Shown one piece after another: positions 5,757-7,846 of a DNA stretch of 7,846 nt. The notes below the pieces were generated by a model. It made no database searches and was not told where the DNA came from. It saw nothing but the letters and a program-made list of their open reading frames with translations. The number at the start of each line of letters is the position of its first letter. Positions within the stretch are counted from its first letter, which is position 1. Origin of the DNA: Poindextera sp035294785 (GTDB lineage Bacteria > Pseudomonadota > Alphaproteobacteria > Caulobacterales > Caulobacteraceae); the NCBI GenBank assembly GCA_035294785.1, contig DATGKF010000012.1:1-7846 (forward strand), in the 5' to 3' direction. The position numbers were made by a program, and so were the translations under genes.

Positions 5757-6422
5757 ACGACCGAGCGGGACGACCTGGACGCCGCGGTCCGGCAGGCCGA
5801 CGAAGATCGCTGGCTCGCCAGCCGCTTCGTCGGCGATGCGGAAAAACGCGCCGACCTGATCGCGCTCTATGCGTTCGACCATGAGCTGGCGCGCATCGCC
5901 GCGGTGGCGCGCGAGCCGCTGGCGCAGGAGATCCGCCTGACCTGGTGGCGCGAGGCCTTGGACGAGATCTCCGCCCCCGGCGCCGTCCGTCGCCACCCTG
6001 TGGTCGAGGCGCTCGCGGTCGCCGTCCGCCGCAACGGTATGCCGCCCGAGCCGCTGGTCGGCATGATCGAAGCGCGGTTCGAGGCCATCGACGCGCCGCC
6101 CACCGACGAGCCGGCGCGCCTCCGCCACATCGACCGCACCGCCGGCGCCGTTATGCGCTTGGCCGTGCAGGTTCTTGCACCGGCCGAAGTGGATTCGCCC
6201 GCGATCGCCCCCGCCGCCCGCGCCTGGGCGCTGGCCCGCATGGGCCAGCCGGCGACGGCGGCGCTTGCGCAAGCGCGCGCGTCGGCGCGGCGGCTGCCGG
6301 CCGCGGCCTTTCCGGCGATCGCCTACGCGACGCTCGCGCGCGCGTATCGCCGTGGGCGCGGGCCGTCCCCACTCGGGCGGCGGATACGGCTCCTCGGCGC
6401 GGTGCTGACTGGGAAGCTCTGA
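5757..6422 (+). CDS. NDUFAF6-like squalene/phytoene-synthase-fold protein, start uncertain
   Basis: This protein of about 220 residues belongs to the squalene/phytoene synthase superfamily, nearest in character to the non-catalytic complex I assembly factor NDUFAF6. The signature RLTWWREALDEI lies at residues 61-72, counting the codon after the upstream TAG as 1. DRWLASRF (18-25) and LIALYAFDHELARI (35-48) match the N-terminal helices of the family. The Asp-rich DxxxD prenyl-diphosphate motifs are absent, so synthase activity is unlikely. The middle is short: the stretch that normally carries the second Asp-rich motif and an RALP-type loop seems missing between RAWALARMG and the C-terminal helices. 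There is no ATG, GTG or TTG between the TAG at 5751 and GTG 5904. Starting at 5904 would remove about 50 conserved residues, so the true start is unresolved (ACG 5757, CTG 5775, readthrough or a base error). It follows the PuuD-like gene directly and converges on trmFO. Confidence 0.75.
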   Translation, partial: TTERDDLDAAVRQADEDRWLASRFVGDAEKRADLIALYAFDHELARIAAVAREPLAQEIRLTWWREALDEISAPGAVRRHPVVEALAVAVRRNGMPPEPLVGMIEARFEAIDAPPTDEPARLRHIDRTAGAVMRLAVQVLAPAEVDSPAIAPAARAWALARMGQPATAALAQARASARRLPAAAFPAIAYATLARAYRRGRGPSPLGRRIRLLGAVLTGKL

Positions 6423-6425
6423 GGA

Positions 6426-7799
6426 CTATTCCGCTGCGGCCCGGGCGTCGGCGCCCAGCCAGCGGTCGATGTCGGCCAGCGCCCGCACGCCAACCGCGCG
6501 CTTCCGCGCCCGCCCGCGCTCGCCGCGGCCGCGCGCCGCCGGCGCTTCGATCGGCGGCAGGAGGCCGTAGTTGATGTTCATCGGCTGAAACGAGCCGCCG
6601 CTCAGGTGGCCCCCCGTGATGTGGCCGATCAGGGCGCCCAGCGCCGTGGTCGGCGGCGGGGGGTCCAGCGCCGCGCCCAGCCGCTCCGCCGCCGCCAGGC
6701 GCCCGGCGGCGAGGCCGATGGCGGCGCTCTCCACATAGCCTTCCACGCCGGTGATCTGGCCGGCGAAGCGCAGGCGCGGATCGGCCTTCAGCCGCAGCTG
6801 GGCGTCCAGCAGGCGCGGGCTGTTGATGAAGGTGTTGCGGTGCAGGCCGCCCAGGCGGGCGAACACGGCCCGTTCCATCCCCGGGATGGTGCGGAAGATT
6901 TCGGTCTGCGCCGCGTGCTTCAGCTTCGTCTGGAAGCCGACCATGTTCCACAAGGTCCCCAGGGCGTTGTCCTGCCGAAGCTGCACCACGGCCCACGGCT
7001 TCACGTCGGGCCGGTGCGCGTTGGAGAGGCCGACCGGCTTCATCGGGCCATGCCGCGGCGTCTCCCGGCCGCGTTCGGCCATCACCTCGATCGGCAGGCA
7101 GCCGTCGAAGTAGGGGACGTTCTCCCACTCGCGGAACTCGCTCTTTGGCCCCGCGAGGATGGCGTCGATGAAGCCCTCGTACTGGTCGCGGTCGAGCGGG
7201 CAGTTGATGTAGGCGGCCGCGTCGCCGCCTGGCCCCGGCTTGTCGTAGCGGGACTGCCGCCAGGCCACGCCCATATCGATCGAGTCCAGGTGCACGATCG
7301 GCGCGATGGCGTCGAAGAAGGCTAGCTGGTCCTCGCCGGTCAGGCTAAGAATCGTCTCGGTGAGCGCCGGCGAGGTGAGGGGGCCGGTGGCGACCACGAC
7401 GCTGCCCCACGCGGCCGGGATGGCCGCGACCTCCTCGCGCGCGATCGTGACGTTGGCCGCGGCCTCCAGGCGCGCGGTGACGGCCTGGGCGAAGCCGACG
7501 CGGTCGACCGCCAGCGCCCCGCCGGCCGGCGTCTGGTGCGCGTCGCCGCAGGCCATGATCAGCGAGCCGGCGCGGCGCAGCTCGGCGTGCAGCAGGCCGA
7601 CGGCGTTCGCTTCCCAATCGTCGGCGCGGAACGAGTTGGAGCAGACGAGCTCGGCCAGGTCGCCGGTCTGGTGCGCCGGCGTGCCGCGGTGCGGCCGCAT
7701 CTCGTGCAGCACGACGGGAACGCCCGCCTGGGCGATCTGCCAGGCGGCTTCCGACCCGGCGAGCCCGCCGCCGATCACATGGATGGGGGTCATCGACAT
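6426..7799 (-). CDS. trmFO: TrmFO, methylenetetrahydrofolate-tRNA (uracil-5-)-methyltransferase
   Basis: TrmFO is a cytoplasmic flavoprotein that methylates U54 in the T-loop of tRNA to ribothymidine, using methylenetetrahydrofolate as carbon donor and FAD with NAD(P)H as reductant. It has 457 residues, close to the family norm. The FAD-binding dinucleotide motif IGGGLAGSEAAW is at 9-20, ELVCSNSFR at 50-58 with Cys53, CPLDRDQYE at 200-208, and YFDGCLPIEVMAERG at 230-244 with Cys233. Cys53 and Cys233 fit the two functional cysteines described for the family. NTFINSPRLL (322-331), QITGVEGYVES (348-358), GHITGG (392-397) and NINYGLLPPIE (408-418) complete the signature. The start at 7799 (MSMTPIHVIG) has no strong ribosome site; the ATG two codons inside (7793) is equally possible. 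The stop is 3 bp from the opposing gene's stop. Confidence 0.97.
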   Translation of the reverse strand: MSMTPIHVIGGGLAGSEAAWQIAQAGVPVVLHEMRPHRGTPAHQTGDLAELVCSNSFRADDWEANAVGLLHAELRRAGSLIMACGDAHQTPAGGALAVDRVGFAQAVTARLEAAANVTIAREEVAAIPAAWGSVVVATGPLTSPALTETILSLTGEDQLAFFDAIAPIVHLDSIDMGVAWRQSRYDKPGPGGDAAAYINCPLDRDQYEGFIDAILAGPKSEFREWENVPYFDGCLPIEVMAERGRETPRHGPMKPVGLSNAHRPDVKPWAVVQLRQDNALGTLWNMVGFQTKLKHAAQTEIFRTIPGMERAVFARLGGLHRNTFINSPRLLDAQLRLKADPRLRFAGQITGVEGYVESAAIGLAAGRLAAAERLGAALDPPPPTTALGALIGHITGGHLSGGSFQPMNINYGLLPPIEAPAARGRGERGRARKRAVGVRALADIDRWLGADARAAAE

Positions 7800-7846
7800 A
7801 AGGGCGCGCTTCTACGCCCAGGCGCCCACGCGCGGAAGTGGCGTCC
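7800..7846. other. Upstream flank of trmFO, no feature seen
   Basis: The last 47 bases precede trmFO on the minus strand. I see no clear promoter, strong ribosome site or further gene start; the window ends before anything can be called. Confidence 0.5.

Noticed and set aside
5094..6272. 392-codon minus-strand open frame across the PuuD-like and NDUFAF6-like genes
   Set aside because: Its composition is Arg/His/Asp-rich shadow coding. The plus strand carries membrane and family motifs across the same bases.
5757..6422. Active phytoene or squalene synthase (carotenoid or hopanoid biosynthesis)
   Set aside because: The Asp-rich substrate-binding motifs are missing, the protein is short, and no isoprenoid gene is nearby.
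6606..7325. Plus-strand open frame inside trmFO
   Set aside because: It is a shadow of TrmFO, whose motifs are intact in the opposite strand.

Overview
The window looks like a piece of a GC-rich alphaproteobacterial chromosome, most likely Caulobacterales or a close relative. Third codon positions are almost all G or C. The EF-Tu, YajC, SecD and SecF sequences resemble what I remember of Caulobacter proteins, and TrmFO (the folate/FAD-dependent tRNA methyltransferase) occurs in alphaproteobacteria. The lineage is judged from remembered sequences, not from a search.

Layout. Positions 1-1071 (+) hold the 3' nine-tenths of an EF-Tu gene cut by the window edge. It converges on a DUF815-type AAA+ ATPase (1169-2008, -). 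A 122-bp divergent intergenic region follows, with a promoter-like element containing a perfect 15-bp dyad. From it runs the yajC-secD-secF cluster (2131-5036, +), which encodes the accessory part of the Sec translocon; both internal junctions are very tight (7 and 4 bp). After 108 bp comes a standalone five-helix membrane protein of the urate-oxidase N-terminal (PuuD-like) family (5145-5753, +). It is followed in the same reading frame by a short phytoene/squalene-synthase-fold protein of the NDUFAF6 type (about 5757-6422, +). The last gene is trmFO (6426-7799, -), which converges on it with only 3 bp between the stop codons.

How the genes relate. YajC, SecD and SecF assist protein export and membrane insertion. 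In alphaproteobacteria the secDF region is often followed by homologues of mitochondrial complex I assembly factors, a Mth938/NDUFAF3-like protein and an NDUFAF6-like protein. Here the NDUFAF6-like gene is kept, and a PuuD-like membrane protein sits where the Mth938-like gene would be expected. The locus can therefore be read as a module for building inner-membrane and respiratory proteins, but that is inference.

The points that most deserve checking are: (i) the NDUFAF6-like gene has no ATG, GTG or TTG for its conserved N-terminus and is separated from the upstream membrane gene by a single in-frame amber codon; (ii) SecF carries Glu instead of the Asp normally found at a key proton-relay position; (iii) the dyad in the yajC promoter region doubles as a terminator-like hairpin on the other strand; (iv) the EF-Tu gene has an atypical context and unusually relaxed codon use. 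Most of the window is otherwise ordinary housekeeping DNA. I see no mobile element, CRISPR array or RNA gene.
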